64,000 bases of DNA from VRUE01 sp963770315. GTDB taxonomy: Bacteria; Actinomycetota; Thermoleophilia; Solirubrobacterales; 70-9. Below are positions 7,484-15,275 of the stretch, piece after piece. The first letter of the stretch is position 1. Each line of letters starts with the position of its first letter. The notes below the pieces were generated by a model that saw only the letters and a list, made by a program, of their open reading frames with translations, did not search any database and was not told the origin of the DNA. The DNA lies in assembly GCA_963770315.1 (NCBI GenBank), contig CAVYPC010000002.1:1984001-2048000 (forward strand). Reading direction: 5' to 3'. The translations under genes were made by a program, and so were the position numbers.

Positions 7484-8242
7484 ATGCCAAACAGACCCCG
7501 CCTCAGCTATGCAAACGTCGCCTCGACCCTCGCCCTCTTCCTCGCCCTCGGTGGCAGCGCCGCCTACGCGGCGGACAAGATCCAGAGCGGCGACATCGCT
7601 CGGGGAGCGGTTCACAGCTCCAACGTCTTCAAGCGGGCGATAACCAGCGGCAAGCTCGCGGTGGGCGCGGTGCGCAGCAACCAGATCGCCGACGGCGCGG
7701 TCAGCTCGAAGCAGGTCGGCAACGGCGCGATCGGCTCCAGGCAGATCGAGAACGGCGCGGTGGGGACGAAGCAGATCGGGGATGGCGCGATCGGCTCCAG
7801 GCAGATCGGCAACAGCGCGGTGGCACCCTCGAACCTTGAATTCCCGGTCTTCTACGCCGCCAGCCCCAGCGGCGGCTCGGCCGCAATCACCGAAGCGCTC
7901 ACCCCCTATCCGATAGCCGGCAACACCTGGACCCAGAATCCGGGACAGATCGAGGTCGTCTTCGGCGGAGCGGTGGCAGCGCTCGCCTACGACGGCTCGG
8001 GCTCGGGCTCCTGCCAGGTGTTCTTCGAAGTCAACCTCAACGGTCAGCAGGTCGGCGGTGGCGGAATCTCGACCAGCTCGACCGACCTCGAACAGGTCGA
8101 ACAGGGCATCGGCGCTCAGCCCCAGATCGACCCGATCAAACCGATCACAAACCGGTTGACCGCGAGGACCGGCTCGAACGGGGATTGCACGCCGGGCTCC
8201 ACGATCGACTCGACCCGCTTCCGCGTGCTCGACTTCGGCTGA
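7484..8242 (+). CDS. Secreted protein with decapeptide repeats
   Basis: 252-residue exported protein of a type often seen in Solirubrobacterales. A signal peptide (about 1-26, SYANVASTLALFLALGGSAAYA) follows a basic start. Then come about ten copies of a decapeptide of the form GAxxSxQIxN (about residues 30-112), with alternating Val/Ile and Gln. The C-terminal part (about 115-252) is a beta-rich domain with two conserved-looking cysteines. The repeats probably form a beta-solenoid or stalk. ATG 7484 is preferred over the earlier in-frame codon at 7400 because the signal peptide starts here. Function unknown. Confidence 0.8.
   Translation: MPNRPRLSYANVASTLALFLALGGSAAYAADKIQSGDIARGAVHSSNVFKRAITSGKLAVGAVRSNQIADGAVSSKQVGNGAIGSRQIENGAVGTKQIGDGAIGSRQIGNSAVAPSNLEFPVFYAASPSGGSAAITEALTPYPIAGNTWTQNPGQIEVVFGGAVAALAYDGSGSGSCQVFFEVNLNGQQVGGGGISTSSTDLEQVEQGIGAQPQIDPIKPITNRLTARTGSNGDCTPGSTIDSTRFRVLDFG
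7695..7815 (+). repeat. Tandem 30-bp coding repeats
   Basis: Near-identical 30-bp units encode successive decapeptides (GNGAIGSRQI, ENGAVGTKQI, GDGAIGSRQI). Two units from GGCGCGATCGGCTCCAGG onward are nearly the same at base level, which suggests recent expansion or conversion. The array lies wholly inside the secreted-protein gene. Confidence 0.75.
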
Positions 8243-8273
8243 GCTGGGGCTTTCCTTTCCGCCGATGCCGCCC

Positions 8274-8876
8274 TTAGTCGAGGGCGCGACGGCCGGTGAA
8301 GGCTTTGCCCAGGGTTACCTCGTCGGCGTGCTCGAGGTCGGCGCCGATCGGGAGGCCGCTGGCGAGGCGGGTGACGGCGACCTGACCGCGCAGCCGCTCG
8401 GCGATGTGGAGGGCGGTCGCTTCGCCGGTGGTGGTCGGGTTGGTGGCGAGGACGACCTCGCGGATGTCGGCCTCGGCAACGCGACGAAGCAGCTCGCCGA
8501 TCTTCAGGTCGTCGGCGTCCACCCCGTCGATCGGCGAGAGCGCGCCGCCGAGCACGTGGTAGAGGCCGCGGTACTCGTGGGTGCGCTCGATCGGGATCAC
8601 GTCGGCGGGCTCCTCGACCACGCAGATCGTCGTCTGGTCGCGGCTGCTGTCGGAGCAGATCCGGCAGAGCGGCCCCTCGGAGAGGTTGAAGCAGCGCTCG
8701 CAGAGGCCGACCTTCTCCTTCACCTCGCGGATCGCCGCCGAAAGCGCGGCCGCCTCCTCGTCGGGGGCGCGGAGGATGTGGAAGGCGAGGCGCTGCGCGG
8801 TGCGCTGGCCGATCCCGGGCAAGCGCGAGAGCTCGGCGACGAGGCGCGAGAGCGGCGCCGGTCCCTCGGCGCTCAC
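8274..8876 (-). CDS. recR: Recombination mediator protein RecR
   Basis: 200-residue DNA-repair protein that works with RecO to load RecA at gaps. A helix-hairpin-helix lies near residues 10-35 (LSRLPGIGQRTAQRLAFHIL). A four-cysteine zinc finger (C59, C62, C71, C74) is followed by a Toprim domain from about 82 to 178 (CVVEEPADVIPIE...ATNPTTTGEATA). Length and motifs are those of a normal RecR. Its GTG start overlaps the stop of the preceding GMC oxidoreductase gene, making it the last gene of dnaX-ybaB-GMC-recR. Confidence 0.95.
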   Translation of the reverse strand: MSAEGPAPLSRLVAELSRLPGIGQRTAQRLAFHILRAPDEEAAALSAAIREVKEKVGLCERCFNLSEGPLCRICSDSSRDQTTICVVEEPADVIPIERTHEYRGLYHVLGGALSPIDGVDADDLKIGELLRRVAEADIREVVLATNPTTTGEATALHIAERLRGQVAVTRLASGLPIGADLEHADEVTLGKAFTGRRALD

Positions 8877-10465
8877 CTCGGAGCCTCGTCCAGCTTCTCC
8901 GGGGTGGTGGCGGGGACCGCGCCGCGGATCAGGTCGGCGGCGCGCTCGGCGAGCGCGATCGTCGGCGCGTTGGTGTTGCCGCGCGGCACGACCGGCATCA
9001 CCGAGGCGTCGACCACACGCAGGCCGTCGAGCCCGTTCACCCGCAGCTCGGGGTCGACGACCGTCCCCATTGCGCAGGTCCCGACCGGGTGATAGATCGG
9101 GAAGGTGGTCTTGGCGAGATGGGAGCGCAGGGCCTCGTCGCTGTCGCCGTCGGGGACCGTGAACGGCTCGGCGGCGTAGGGGCGCATCGCCGGCTGGGCA
9201 CAGATGTCCGCGGTCAGGCGCAGCGCCTCGACCATGCGCGCGAGGTCCGCTTCGTCGTCGTAGAAGTTGTTGCGAACGATTGGCCTTGCGCTCGGGTCTT
9301 TCGAGGCGAGCCGGACCGAGCCGCGGCTGCGCGGGGTGAGCAGGCAGACCGAGACCCAGACCCCGTGCCCCTCGGGGTCGCCCATGCCCTCTTCGACTAT
9401 CTGCAGGGGGGCGACGTGGAACTGGACATCCGGTGCGGGGGCGCCCGCCTCGACCCGAGCGAAGCCGCCCGACTCGGCCAGGTTTGAGGCAAATGGACCG
9501 GTCTGGGTTGCCGTGAACTCCTCCAGCGCCGCCGGCTCGAGCGCCAGCAGCAGGCTCTCCTCCTCGGGCGTGGCGAAGACCTCGTAGGCACAGGCGTGGT
9601 CGCTGAGGTTCTCGCCGACCGCGGGCTGGTCGAGCAGGGTCTCAATCTCGCGCAGCGCCAGGTGCTCGGCCGGGCCGACCCCCGAGAGCATCAGCAGCTG
9701 CGGCGAGTTGAAGCTGCCGCCGCTGAGGATCGTCTCGCGCTCGGCGCGCAGCTCCTGCGACTGGCCGAGCTGCGTCGCCTCGACCCCGACTGCCCGCTTG
9801 CCCTCGAAGAGCACCCGGTTGACATGCATGTAGGGCATCACGGTCAGGTTGGGCCGCTCCATCGCCGGGTGCAGGTAGGCGACAGCGGCGCTGGCGCGCA
9901 GCCCCCCGCGCTGGGTCACCTGGTACATCCCGGCGCCGTCCTGCTCGGCGCCGTTGAAGTCCTCGTTGCGAGCCAGCCCCGCTTCGACCGCGGCGTCGAC
10001 GAAAGCGGGGGTTATCGCGTTGCCGGAGCGCTGATCGGAGACCGGCAGCGGCCCGCCCACCCCATGCCACTCCGAGGCGCCGCGCTCGTTGTCCTCCGAC
10101 TTGAGGAAGTACGGGAAGAGGTCGTCCCAGGTCCAGCCCGGAACCCCCCAATCGTCGTAGTCGCGGCGGTTGCCGCGGATGTAGACCATCGCGTTGATCG
10201 AGGAGGAGCCGCCCAGCACCTTGCCGCGCGGCAGCGGGATGCGGCGGCCGTTGCAGCGCTTCTCCGGGGCGGTGAAGTAGTTCCAGTCGACCTCGGTGCC
10301 GGCCAACTGCAGGTAACCGAGCGGGACGTGGATGTTCTCGTTTGCGTCCGGCGGGCCAGCCTCGAGCAGCAGCACGCTGATGTCGGGATCCTCGGAGAGC
10401 CGCGCGGCGAGGACACAGCCGGCCGAGCCCGCTCCGACGATCACGTAGTCGTACATGGCGCTCAC
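8873..10465 (-). CDS. GMC family oxidoreductase (choline dehydrogenase-like)
   Basis: 530-residue FAD-dependent alcohol oxidoreductase. The ADP-binding motif VIVGAGSAGCVLAARL is at about 8-23. The first GMC signature region reads GKVLGGSSSINAMVYIRGN. Near the end HPVGTCAMG carries the catalytic His, and GNTNAPTIALAERAADLI the partner Asn. The substrate is probably an alcohol or polyol; choline is only one option. It starts at GTG 10465 or ATG 10456. The gene overlaps ybaB upstream and recR downstream, an unusual metabolic passenger in a DNA-maintenance operon. Confidence 0.9.
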   Translation of the reverse strand: MSAMYDYVIVGAGSAGCVLAARLSEDPDISVLLLEAGPPDANENIHVPLGYLQLAGTEVDWNYFTAPEKRCNGRRIPLPRGKVLGGSSSINAMVYIRGNRRDYDDWGVPGWTWDDLFPYFLKSEDNERGASEWHGVGGPLPVSDQRSGNAITPAFVDAAVEAGLARNEDFNGAEQDGAGMYQVTQRGGLRASAAVAYLHPAMERPNLTVMPYMHVNRVLFEGKRAVGVEATQLGQSQELRAERETILSGGSFNSPQLLMLSGVGPAEHLALREIETLLDQPAVGENLSDHACAYEVFATPEEESLLLALEPAALEEFTATQTGPFASNLAESGGFARVEAGAPAPDVQFHVAPLQIVEEGMGDPEGHGVWVSVCLLTPRSRGSVRLASKDPSARPIVRNNFYDDEADLARMVEALRLTADICAQPAMRPYAAEPFTVPDGDSDEALRSHLAKTTFPIYHPVGTCAMGTVVDPELRVNGLDGLRVVDASVMPVVPRGNTNAPTIALAERAADLIRGAVPATTPEKLDEAPR

Positions 10466-10806
10466 ATCCCGGGCAGGCCGCCCATACCGCCCATCCCCCC
10501 GCCGGTGATCCCGCCCATCTTCGAGCCGGCCAGATCCTGGGCGGCGCGCAATGCCTCGTTGACCGCAGCCTGGACCATGTCGGCGAGGATCTCCGCCTCC
10601 TCGGGGTCGATTGCCTCGGGGTCGATCGCGATCTCACGCAGGGTCAGGTCGCCGCCCATCTTCACCTTGACCATGCCACCGCCGGCGCTGGCCTCGACCA
10701 CCTCGTCTTTGAGCTGCTCCTGCGCCTCCAGCATCTGCTGCTGCATCTGCTGCGCCTGCTTCATCAGCGCGTTCACGTCGAAGCCCCCCGGTCCGCCCCT
10801 TGCCAT
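10462..10806 (-). CDS. ybaB: YbaB/EbfC nucleoid-associated protein
   Basis: 114-residue small DNA-binding protein of the YbaB/EbfC family, found next to dnaX and recR in very many bacteria. The core MKQAQQMQQQMLEAQEQLKDEVVEASAGGGMVKVKMGGDLTLREIAIDPEAID is characteristic; the tail is Gly/Met-rich. ATG 10806 is chosen over the preceding TTG because a GGAGG site lies seven bases ahead of it and because it overlaps the dnaX stop (TGATG). Its own stop overlaps the GTG of the GMC oxidoreductase. Confidence 0.93.
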   Translation of the reverse strand: MARGGPGGFDVNALMKQAQQMQQQMLEAQEQLKDEVVEASAGGGMVKVKMGGDLTLREIAIDPEAIDPEEAEILADMVQAAVNEALRAAQDLAGSKMGGITGGGMGGMGGLPGM

Positions 10807-12554
10807 CAACCGACCTCCTTGGCGTTGAATTCGCTCTTGATCTTCTCCACCAGCGCCTCATGGTCGACGCTGTCCTCATCCGCCCCGGCCTCGGGGGGAG
10901 CCTGCTCGCCGTCGAGCACCGCGTAGGCGGGGCGGAGCTTTTTGCCCATCACCGCCTCCAGCGCCGCGGCGAGCTGGTCTCGCTTGTCGGGCGCTTCGGC
11001 CTTTCGCTTGTTGAAGATGTGATCGGCGGGGAAGCCGATGGTCACCGTCTGTCCGGCGGCGTCGACCTCGACCGGTCGGGCGCCCTCGAACGTCGCCGCC
11101 AGCGCCGGTGCCGTCTGCATCAGCTGATCGAGCACAGAAGGCCAAACGCGAACGATCTCGTCAAAGTCCAACTGGCCCGCGGGAGGATCGTCAGCTTCAG
11201 ATGCCGAGACCTCGTCCCCTCCGGCGGTGTCTTCTGAAGCTTGGGAAGTTCCAGCGTCTGTCGGAGGCGCCCCTGCCGCGGGTGGCGGCGTAGGGGGGAC
11301 CTCCCCTGAGGAGGCTTCAGCTACCGCAGGGGGAGGTGGGTCCCCTGCGCCGACAGGACCCGCGGCCTGGGGCGCATCCGTCCCCCGCTGCTCAAGCCTC
11401 TCGATGCGTCTGAGGAGTCCCTCGGTAGAGGGATCGAGGTCCGGCCGTGCCGCTTTGAGCAGCGCGATCTCGACGGCCATGCGGGCGTCGTCGCCCTCGC
11501 GGACGGCCGTGAGGGCGTTTGCCAGCTCGTCGATCGTGCGGACGAGCGTCGCCGCTCCTATCGCCTCAGCCTGAGCGGTGAGCCGGCCTTCGTCCGTCGC
11601 GGTGACGACAAAGGTATTGGGCACCTCGCCGACGGTCTGGGTGACCAGCAGGTGGCGCAGGTGGGCGAGCAGGTCGCGGGCGAACTGGGACGGGTCGCGC
11701 CCTGAGCGGGCCATCTCCTCGACCCCGAGCAGGACCGCCTTCGGGTCCTCGGCGATCACGGCGTCGACGGCGCCGAAGAGCAGCTCGGCGTCGGCGGCCC
11801 CAAGCAGCTGAAGCACGTCGTCGAGTCCGACCTGGTCGCCGCCAAAGGTTCCAGCACCGCCGAAGGTGTTCAACTGATCCAGAGTTCCCAGCGCGTCACG
11901 GAAGCTGCCCGAAGCGGAGCGGGCAATCGTCGCCATGACTCCGTCCTCGACCGTGATGCTTTCCGCCTCTGCCACCCGGTTCAACACCTCGGAAATCTGC
12001 TCCAGCGAGGGGCGCTGGAAGTCGAAGCGCTGGCAGCGGTCGGCGATCGTCGCCATCACCTTGTGCGACTCGGTCGTGGCGAGGACGAAAACGGTGTTCG
12101 GCGGCGGCTCCTCGAGCGTCTTGAGGAAGGCGTTCCAGGCCTCTTTGGTCAGCATGTGAGCCTCGTCGAGGATGTAGACCTTCCAGCGACCGCCGGCCGG
12201 CGCGTAGGCGACCCGCTCGCGCAGGTCGCGGACGTCGTCGACGGAGCGGTTGGAGGCGGCGTCCATCTCGATCACGTCGATCGAGGTGCCGGAGGCGATC
12301 GTCAGGCACGACTCGCACTCGCCGCAGGGAGTGACGGTGGGCCCGCCGCGCTCGCAGTTGAGCGAACGGGCGAGGATCTTCGCCATCGAGGTCTTGCCGG
12401 TGCCGCGCGAGCCGACGAAGAGGTAGGCGTGGTGGACCTTGCCCTGCTCGACCGCGTTGCGCAGGGTGCGAACGACGTGCTGCTGACCGACCACCTCGTC
12501 GAAGGAACCGGGGCGGTGGCGGCGGTAGAGGGAGATCGAGTCGTTAGAGCCCAT
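10806..12554 (-). CDS. dnaX: DNA polymerase III subunit gamma/tau
   Basis: 582-residue clamp-loader ATPase. Walker A GSRGTGKT lies at 48-55, a zinc site at C67, C77, C80 and C83, Walker B/DEAH at about 120 (VYILDEAHML) and sensor 1 in VFVLATTE. A Pro/Ala/Ser-rich linker (about 395-475) joins the tau-like C-terminal domain (LDFDEIVRVWPSVLDQLMQ...). The open frame reaches 12860, but the conserved SLYRRHRPGSFDEVVGQ start and an AGGGG ribosome site place the ATG at 12554. That start codon lies at the foot of a large imperfect hairpin (12551-12705). Confidence 0.95.
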   Translation of the reverse strand: MGSNDSISLYRRHRPGSFDEVVGQQHVVRTLRNAVEQGKVHHAYLFVGSRGTGKTSMAKILARSLNCERGGPTVTPCGECESCLTIASGTSIDVIEMDAASNRSVDDVRDLRERVAYAPAGGRWKVYILDEAHMLTKEAWNAFLKTLEEPPPNTVFVLATTESHKVMATIADRCQRFDFQRPSLEQISEVLNRVAEAESITVEDGVMATIARSASGSFRDALGTLDQLNTFGGAGTFGGDQVGLDDVLQLLGAADAELLFGAVDAVIAEDPKAVLLGVEEMARSGRDPSQFARDLLAHLRHLLVTQTVGEVPNTFVVTATDEGRLTAQAEAIGAATLVRTIDELANALTAVREGDDARMAVEIALLKAARPDLDPSTEGLLRRIERLEQRGTDAPQAAGPVGAGDPPPPAVAEASSGEVPPTPPPAAGAPPTDAGTSQASEDTAGGDEVSASEADDPPAGQLDFDEIVRVWPSVLDQLMQTAPALAATFEGARPVEVDAAGQTVTIGFPADHIFNKRKAEAPDKRDQLAAALEAVMGKKLRPAYAVLDGEQAPPEAGADEDSVDHEALVEKIKSEFNAKEVG

Positions 12555-12705
12555 GTCGAAGCCCCTCGCGCACGCCTGGCGACGGCGGACCGGCGCGGTG
12601 CGGCGCCCTCGGTCGGCCAAATAGCGCAGGGCTATTCGGCCTCCCTGCGTCCTTACCCCGCTTGGTCCGGCGCTCGCCAGCCGCACACGCGGAGTTTCGA
12701 CATGG
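12551..12705. other. Large imperfect hairpin spanning the dnaX leader
   Basis: Two 75-base arms (12551-12625 and 12631-12705) are exactly symmetric about a 5-base loop. The outer ten pairs are perfect, and the tip pairs ATAGC and GGCC with one mismatch. The middle pairs partly, with several changes that keep G-U pairing on the leftward transcript and one apparent bulge. The dnaX ribosome site and ATG are in the outer arm, so the fold could mask them. Whether it is a leader RNA, a small RNA or an old palindrome is open. Confidence 0.4.
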
Positions 12706-12762
12706 GTTCTTGGGCGAGGGCACCGCAGCCAGTGTATCCGCGCCCACCGGCCGGCCCGCGAC

Positions 12763-12814
12763 GGGCGTGTCCGAGTTTTCGGGCCCAATACGACCCGAAA
12801 ACTCGGACACGCCC
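12763..12814. repeat. Long perfect palindrome between divergent genes
   Basis: Two perfectly complementary 21-base arms (12763-12783 and 12794-12814) flank a 10-base loop. The arms contain TTTT and AAAA inside an otherwise GC-rich stem. It lies between dnaX (leftward) and the gene at 12840 (rightward), 26 bases ahead of the latter's GTG. A terminator is not expected between divergent genes, so it may be a regulatory or mobile palindrome. Confidence 0.7.
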
Positions 12815-12839
12815 CCGATGTCACCGGTAGGTTGCGCCG

Positions 12840-14405
12840 GTGCCGCCGACGGTCCGCCAATGGCTCACGCCCGCCGCCTGGGTCGCCGCCGTCGCGGCGC
12901 TCCTGCTGGCGATCTTCCCGCTCGGCTTCCCCAACTACGACACGATCTACGCGCTTCTTTGGGGACGTGAACTGGGCGAAGGTCTCGACCCCGACCGGGC
13001 CGCGGCGCTACCCCCCACCCCTCATCCCCTGGCCGAACTGTTCGGTCTCCTCGCCTCGCCGCTGAACGGCGGCGCGATCGACCTGACGATGGTCGTCGCC
13101 TACGTCTCGCTCGGTCTCGTCGCCTACCTCGTCTACCGCCTCGGCTCGCTCTGGTTCGACCGTCCGATTGGCGCGGTCGCGGCGCTGATCGTCCTCACCC
13201 GCGCCCCCTTTCTCTCCAATGGCCTGCGCGCCTACGTCGACCTCCCTTACATCGCCCTCGTTCTGGGAGCTCTCGTCATCGAGACCAAGCGCCCGCGAGC
13301 CGGCTGGCCCGTCCTCACTCTTCTAACGGCAGCTGGACTACTGCGCCCCGAGGCCTGGCTTTTCTCCTTCGCCTACCTCGCCTACCTGCTCCTGGACTTC
13401 GGGCGACCCAGCGCCGGCAGCAGGACGACGGGGGTGCCCCTCGAACGGGCGGATACTCAAAAACGCGACCTAATTAGGTCGCGTTTTGTCCGGGCGAGGG
13501 GCACCCCCGTCGTCCCCGCAGCAGGGCTCGTCGCCCTTGCCCTGGCGGGACCGGTGCTGTGGGCGCTGTACGACTGGATCACCTCGGGCAGCCCGACCTA
13601 CTCGTTCACCGGCACCCGCGAAACCGTCGACACGCTGGGACGGCACACCGGCCCGGTCGACCTCGTCCTCTACGGCCCGCGAGCCCTCGGCGAAGTCCTC
13701 CAGTGGCCGGGGATGATCGGCGCCCTGGGCGGCATCGTCATCGCCGCCGCGATCGCCCTCGACCGCCAACGGCGATTGAAGCTTTTTCCCACTTATGACC
13801 CGGGAAAAGCTGCAATCGGCCTGGTGGCCGCCGTGCTCGCGTTGGCCGCCTTCGCGGTTCTCGCCGGCGCCGGCCTGGCGATCATCGCCCGCTACACGAT
13901 GCTCGCCGGCGCCGTGCTCGCGATCTTCGTCGCTCTCGCCCTGCTTGGCTGGCGGCGGCTGGAGCGCGGCCATCCCTGGCGCCGGGCCTGGCAGGCCCTC
14001 GCCGCGTTCGTCGCCTTGATGTTCGTCGTCTGGATTCCGAACCAGTGGGACCTGCTCTCACAGGTCGATACCGACCTCACCAACCAGGGCGCGATCGAGT
14101 CCGACCTCGGCGACCTCGCCGAATCTGGCGCCTTCGAGCCGCTCTGCCTGCCGATCTCGGTCCCCAACCACCGTGCCGTGCCCCGGCTCGCCTTCGACCT
14201 TGACATCCGGCCCTCGCGCATCGTCAGCTCCTCGGAGGCGGCGCATCAGCCGCGGCGGGGCTATTTCCTCGACCCGGCCGGCCCCTTCGTGATCCATAAC
14301 TTCATCCTCGACCCCAACGACCCCTCCCGCTTCACCACCACGGTCCCCCCCGGCTTCCGCCGCGTCGCCGCCAACGAGTCCTGGCTTCTCTACCGGCGCT
14401 GCTGA
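12840..14405 (+). CDS. Polytopic membrane protein, glycosyltransferase-39-like
   Basis: 521-residue protein from a GTG start, with about ten transmembrane helices. The first external loop begins NYDTIYALLWGRELGEGLDP and is followed by PTPHPLAEL. An acidic first loop of this kind resembles the ArnT/PMT (GT-C) fold, whose members transfer sugars from lipid-linked donors in the membrane. Family membership is tentative because no full signature could be verified. Residues about 196-225 (RTTGVPLE...RARGTPVV) are encoded by a palindromic element at 13423-13515 that looks inserted in frame between two helices. The C-terminal 120 residues are soluble. Confidence 0.72.
   Translation: MPPTVRQWLTPAAWVAAVAALLLAIFPLGFPNYDTIYALLWGRELGEGLDPDRAAALPPTPHPLAELFGLLASPLNGGAIDLTMVVAYVSLGLVAYLVYRLGSLWFDRPIGAVAALIVLTRAPFLSNGLRAYVDLPYIALVLGALVIETKRPRAGWPVLTLLTAAGLLRPEAWLFSFAYLAYLLLDFGRPSAGSRTTGVPLERADTQKRDLIRSRFVRARGTPVVPAAGLVALALAGPVLWALYDWITSGSPTYSFTGTRETVDTLGRHTGPVDLVLYGPRALGEVLQWPGMIGALGGIVIAAAIALDRQRRLKLFPTYDPGKAAIGLVAAVLALAAFAVLAGAGLAIIARYTMLAGAVLAIFVALALLGWRRLERGHPWRRAWQALAAFVALMFVVWIPNQWDLLSQVDTDLTNQGAIESDLGDLAESGAFEPLCLPISVPNHRAVPRLAFDLDIRPSRIVSSSEAAHQPRRGYFLDPAGPFVIHNFILDPNDPSRFTTTVPPGFRRVAANESWLLYRRC
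13423..13515. repeat. Palindromic element inside a gene (copy 1 of the TGAGTATCCGCC family)
   Basis: Perfect 21-base outer arms (13423-13443 and 13495-13515) enclose a perfect 28-bp palindrome (13460-13487). A conserved single-stranded core lies on the minus strand: TGAGTATCCGCC (13448-13459), with CCGGAC on the other side of the inner stem. Total length is 93 bp, a multiple of three, which keeps the host reading frame open. The same core, flanked by different but still complementary stems, occurs at 37248-37333. This indicates an element family rather than a chance palindrome. Confidence 0.75.
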
Positions 14406-14409
14406 ACGA

Positions 14410-14451
14410 TGATGGACACTTGATGCCCCCATCGAGGACACAATCGTCCAT
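14410..14451. terminator. Weak hairpin between convergent genes
   Basis: GATGGAC (14410-14416) pairs with GTCCATC (14445-14451), with a second short GATG/CATC pairing inside. It sits in the 64-base gap between the membrane protein gene and the leftward acetolactate decarboxylase gene. No T-run follows. Confidence 0.35.
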
Positions 14452-14469
14452 CTCCGCGCAAAGCCGGGC

Positions 14470-15273
14470 TTAGCGCTCTCGCTCCGCCGCCTCAACCGCG
14501 GCGTGGGTCGCCGCCGCCAGGCCGGGGTCGGCAAAGTCCACTGAGGGCGGTAGCTCGACCCGCAGCTCGCTCGAAGGGTCGAGCCGGGCGCGCAGCCCGT
14601 TCGAGCGCGAGCCGAGGACGTGACCGCCACGCCTGCGGTCGGCCGTGATGAAGTGAAGGTGGTAGCCGCTGACCTCGATCCCCTCGACGTAATCGGGGAA
14701 GCGGAAGCCGAGCATGGTGCCGTCGACGTCGGCGAGCTCGAAGACGTGCTGTTCCAGGACGACCTCGGTCAGCGGCCGGTAGGGCGGGCTCTGAGGGGGG
14801 ACCGAACGGGCCCGGACCGACTCGAAGCGGCCGTCGAGGCGGAGCGCGCAGGAGGCGGCGTCGATGGGAATCAACCGGTCGAGCTGTGCCAGCAGCTCGA
14901 CGTGGTCCAGGGGCCCGCCGAGCCGGCGGTCGATCTCCGGCTCGAAGCGGGTCACCACCGCGAAGGGCGTCCGCGCATCCGCCTCGACCTCGTCGACCGC
15001 ACCGTCGACGTCGGCGCGGTAGAAGCGGCCGTCGAGGGCGATCATCTCGCCGTCCAGCCCGTTCAGAGTGCCCAGGCCGAGGTCGCCGTGCTCGGCCAGC
15101 TCGGCGAAGCTGAGATCGCCCTCGTAAGCGCCGTCGAGCAGGGCCCCGATCGTCGAGGCCTGGAAGAGGACGTGGCGCTCGCGCTCGGCGTGCAGCTCCT
15201 CCTCCCGCATCGTCTCCACGTGCAGGGCCCTGATCCAGCGCTCGTCGAGCATGGCGGGCAGTCTTCCATGCAA
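14470..15273 (-). CDS. budA: Alpha-acetolactate decarboxylase
   Basis: 267-residue cytoplasmic enzyme that converts acetolactate to acetoin. The family core is clear: STIGALLDGAYEGDLSFAELAEHGDLGLGTLNGLDGEMIALDGRFY near residues 40-86, and the metal-binding GYHLHFITADRRRGGHVL near 200-217 with its histidines. ATG 15252 (MLDERW) is as plausible as ATG 15273, and the later start would leave room for a promoter before the divergent ABC gene at 15276. No acetolactate synthase gene adjoins, so its link to acetoin or branched-chain amino acid metabolism is inferred. Confidence 0.9.
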   Translation of the reverse strand: MHGRLPAMLDERWIRALHVETMREEELHAERERHVLFQASTIGALLDGAYEGDLSFAELAEHGDLGLGTLNGLDGEMIALDGRFYRADVDGAVDEVEADARTPFAVVTRFEPEIDRRLGGPLDHVELLAQLDRLIPIDAASCALRLDGRFESVRARSVPPQSPPYRPLTEVVLEQHVFELADVDGTMLGFRFPDYVEGIEVSGYHLHFITADRRRGGHVLGSRSNGLRARLDPSSELRVELPPSVDFADPGLAAATHAAVEAAERER

Positions 15274-15275
15274 GC

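Noticed and set aside
7695..7815. Regular 30-bp repeats resembling a CRISPR array
   Set aside because: Units are contiguous, in frame and encode decapeptides of a secreted protein. There are no spacers and no cas genes.
11193..11241. AGCTTCAGA/TCTGAAGCT inverted repeat in the dnaX linker
   Set aside because: Nine-base arms in a low-complexity Ser/Pro/Ala coding linker. It carries none of the core shared by the palindromic elements.
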